A DNA stretch of 41,818 nucleotides from Martensiomyces pterosporus (Eukaryota > Kickxellomycota > Kickxellomycetes > Kickxellales > Kickxellaceae). The translations under genes were made by a program, and so were the position numbers. Under the pieces are notes generated by a model. That model worked only from the letters and a program-made list of their open reading frames with translations, searched no databases and was not told the origin of the DNA. The stretch spans positions 10,998 to 52,815 of the forward strand of contig MU604028.1 of NCBI GenBank assembly GCA_025201845.1, written 5' to 3'. Below, one piece after another: positions 40,657 to 41,818 of this stretch (positions are counted from its first letter, which is position 1; each line of letters starts with the position of its first letter).

Positions 40657-40912
40657 CCTTCAGACTTTCGGCAACGGTGGGTGTGGTGGTTGCTGAAAGA
40701 GTGTACAGTAGCTCTGCGAAGAGAAAGAAAGCGGGGCGGGTAAAAGTAAGTGGATTTGCCTGAATTCGGCAGCTGAAGCGAGAGGGGCGCCAGAAGCCAA
40801 AGGCGAAAAGAGTGCTTCTCGTTCTCTGCAGAAACGTGGGGCTGCGCAGAACAGCGATCACGTGCAGAGGACCATTCTCATAGGCTGAGGTGTGGGGGAG
40901 AGGAAGGTGGAG

Positions 40913-40920
40913 GCGCCAAA
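40913..40920 (-). promoter_or_regulatory. E2F-like site (TTTGGCGC)
   Basis: Exact match to TTTSGCGC on the minus strand, about 257 bases upstream of the FANCD2 start. Confidence 0.4.
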
Positions 40921-40962
40921 GTGACAACAGCCAAAAGTAAACAACGCACACAAAATAGTGAA

Positions 40963-40968
40963 ACGCGT
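40963..40968 (+). promoter_or_regulatory. MCB element (ACGCGT)
   Basis: Palindromic MluI cell-cycle box, 307 bases from the FANCD2 ATG and 184 bases from the CENP-C ATG. A forkhead-like GTAAACA lies 19 bases to its left (40937-40943). Confidence 0.4.
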
Positions 40969-41151
40969 TCAAAGGGACAACCAGTACGCCTTTTGTCTTC
41001 CCTGCACCCTTCTTACTCTTTTTTTGCGCACTTACTCGCGAAGCAGAATTCCGAATCAAAAAGGCATTCCAGCCTTCGCTTTTACTGGTTTAAACTTTTT
41101 TTTTTCGCCAATAGCGAGCTATTTTTCTCCCTGGGAAGCTAATCACAGCTA

Positions 41152-41818
41152 ATGAGCAATCGAGTAGCAAAGCGGGCAAAGTCGCCAGCCACCCGCAACA
41201 AGTTTAACGACATTGGCGTGACTGGAAGGTAAGGCCAGGGGATAGACATGCAGAAATAACTGATATCAAGACATGTGAAGATGCGGTGAACTGGGCTCGC
41301 AACTAACAATGACACCTATTTGTGAGTGCGTCTAGAAAGACCGGCGTACGCGTTGCGGGAAGCGTCGGTGTCGATGCTGACGGATTGGAAAACATTGAGG
41401 AATTCTACAAGAAGACATCGCCAGTCCAGGAGAAAGCCGACGATGCTAGCAAGGCTGGGCCATCGACACAGACGCTGCACCAGATAGTCAGCCCGACGCC
41501 GGTTCGCAGCTCCAATGCCTACGACACCCTCATCGGGGCATTGGAAATGCCTGCAGAAGCCGACAGTGCCACATCGCCCACCAGATTGAGTGCAGAAGGT
41601 GTAGATGAAGCAACGGTTACTCCAACACTAGTTCGTACTATCCGCGCGCAGTCCAGCACTGGGTCCAGGACTGCAGAGGGTCCCAAAAAGGTCCCTCCAC
41701 CCAATGCTTTGCTCGTTAGACCAGGAAACAGGCGCAACACAATTGCTCCTTCTAGGCAGGCTCCCAATGAGCCTAGATGGGTGCGCTCACCGCAGGCGGG
41801 CCGCAGAGCCACAATGGC
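41152..41818 (+). CDS. MIF2: CENP-C/Mif2 kinetochore protein, N-terminal part (runs off the right edge)
   Basis: Exons 41152-41228 and 41336 to the window end (intron 107 bases, GTAAGG...TCTAG with a CTAAC branch site, splitting Arg26). The visible 186 residues start with a basic segment followed by the fungal Mif2 N-terminal signature: FNDIGVTGRKTGVRV (18-32), then ADGLENIEEFYKK. In Mif2/CENP-C this block binds the Mis12 (MIND) complex and so links centromeric nucleosomes to the outer kinetochore. The rest is Ser/Pro/Thr-rich and disordered, as expected before the CENP-C motif and cupin domain, which lie outside the window. The splice junction falls inside the GRKTG motif and restores it exactly, which strongly supports the model. 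It shares its promoter with FANCD2. Confidence 0.8.

Larger units (their letters stand above)
40657..41151. promoter_or_regulatory. Divergent FANCD2 / CENP-C promoter with cell-cycle motifs
   Basis: 495 bases between the two start codons, no TATA box seen. It holds CACGTG (40859-40864), GCGCCAAA (40913-40920; reverse complement TTTGGCGC, an E2F consensus), GTAAACA (40937-40943, forkhead consensus) and ACGCGT (40963-40968, the MCB element bound by MBF). Three cell-cycle motifs within 56 bases between a replication-repair gene and a kinetochore gene fit periodic co-expression. Binding is inferred from motif matches only. Confidence 0.5.

Overview
The window looks like nuclear DNA of a GC-rich filamentous fungus with spliceosomal introns. 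The eight well-supported or candidate introns have GT...AG ends and mostly GTAAGx/GTAGGx donors. FANCD2, a KXDL-family protein and a kexin-type protease in one neighbourhood point to an early-diverging (zygomycete-grade) lineage rather than yeasts. A Kickxellomycotina-like genome is my guess from general character only. Fifteen protein-coding genes, or gene fragments, can be supported. There are no rRNA, convincing tRNA, CRISPR, transposon or phage signals. One 10-N assembly gap lies at 11916-11925 between two identical 203-bp blocks.

Layout. Positions 1-4.1 kb hold a serine/aspartate-rich protein running off the left edge, a KXD1/BORC-type protein, a secreted Ser-rich acidic protein and an APC-superfamily amino acid permease. 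Positions 4.5-10.5 kb hold a kexin (KEX2/furin-type) protease with one intron and a RasGAP-domain protein with one intron. Positions 12.4-16.5 kb hold an arrestin-related trafficking adaptor with a PPxY motif and, convergent to it, a hexokinase-fold protein whose catalytic motifs are degenerate. Positions 18-23.2 kb hold a small polyQ protein with an N-terminal hydrophobic signal and a two-exon gene that joins a BED zinc finger to an arsenite-methyltransferase-like domain lacking the arsenic-binding cysteines. Positions 24-27.3 kb hold a LisH-CTLH-CRA (RanBPM/GID-type) protein and a UBOX5/RNF37-like U-box protein. Positions 27.5-34.8 kb hold mitochondrial HSP78 and, head to head with it, a USP7/Ubp15-type deubiquitinase. 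Positions 35-41.8 kb hold a small cysteine-rich secreted protein interrupted by an in-frame TAG, FANCD2, and the start of a CENP-C/Mif2 gene divergent from FANCD2.

How the genes fit together. Fungal genes are usually independently transcribed and there is no evidence of operons here. Three themes recur. One is nutrient uptake and its control (permease, arrestin adaptor, hexokinase-like protein, RasGAP). A second is secretion (kexin, three small or low-complexity predicted secreted proteins). The third is ubiquitin and chromosome biology on the right (RanBPM/GID-like, U-box E3, USP7, FANCD2, CENP-C). Several secreted or nutrient genes have a TATA-like element about 75-100 bp upstream of the ATG. 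The FANCD2/CENP-C divergent promoter instead holds E2F-, forkhead- and MCB-like motifs within about 60 bp.

The most unusual items are the BED-finger/AS3MT-like fusion that has lost its arsenic-site cysteines, the hexokinase pseudoenzyme, the interrupted cysteine-rich secreted gene and the FANCD2/CENP-C cell-cycle promoter. All functional calls come from motif recognition by eye; no database search was run.
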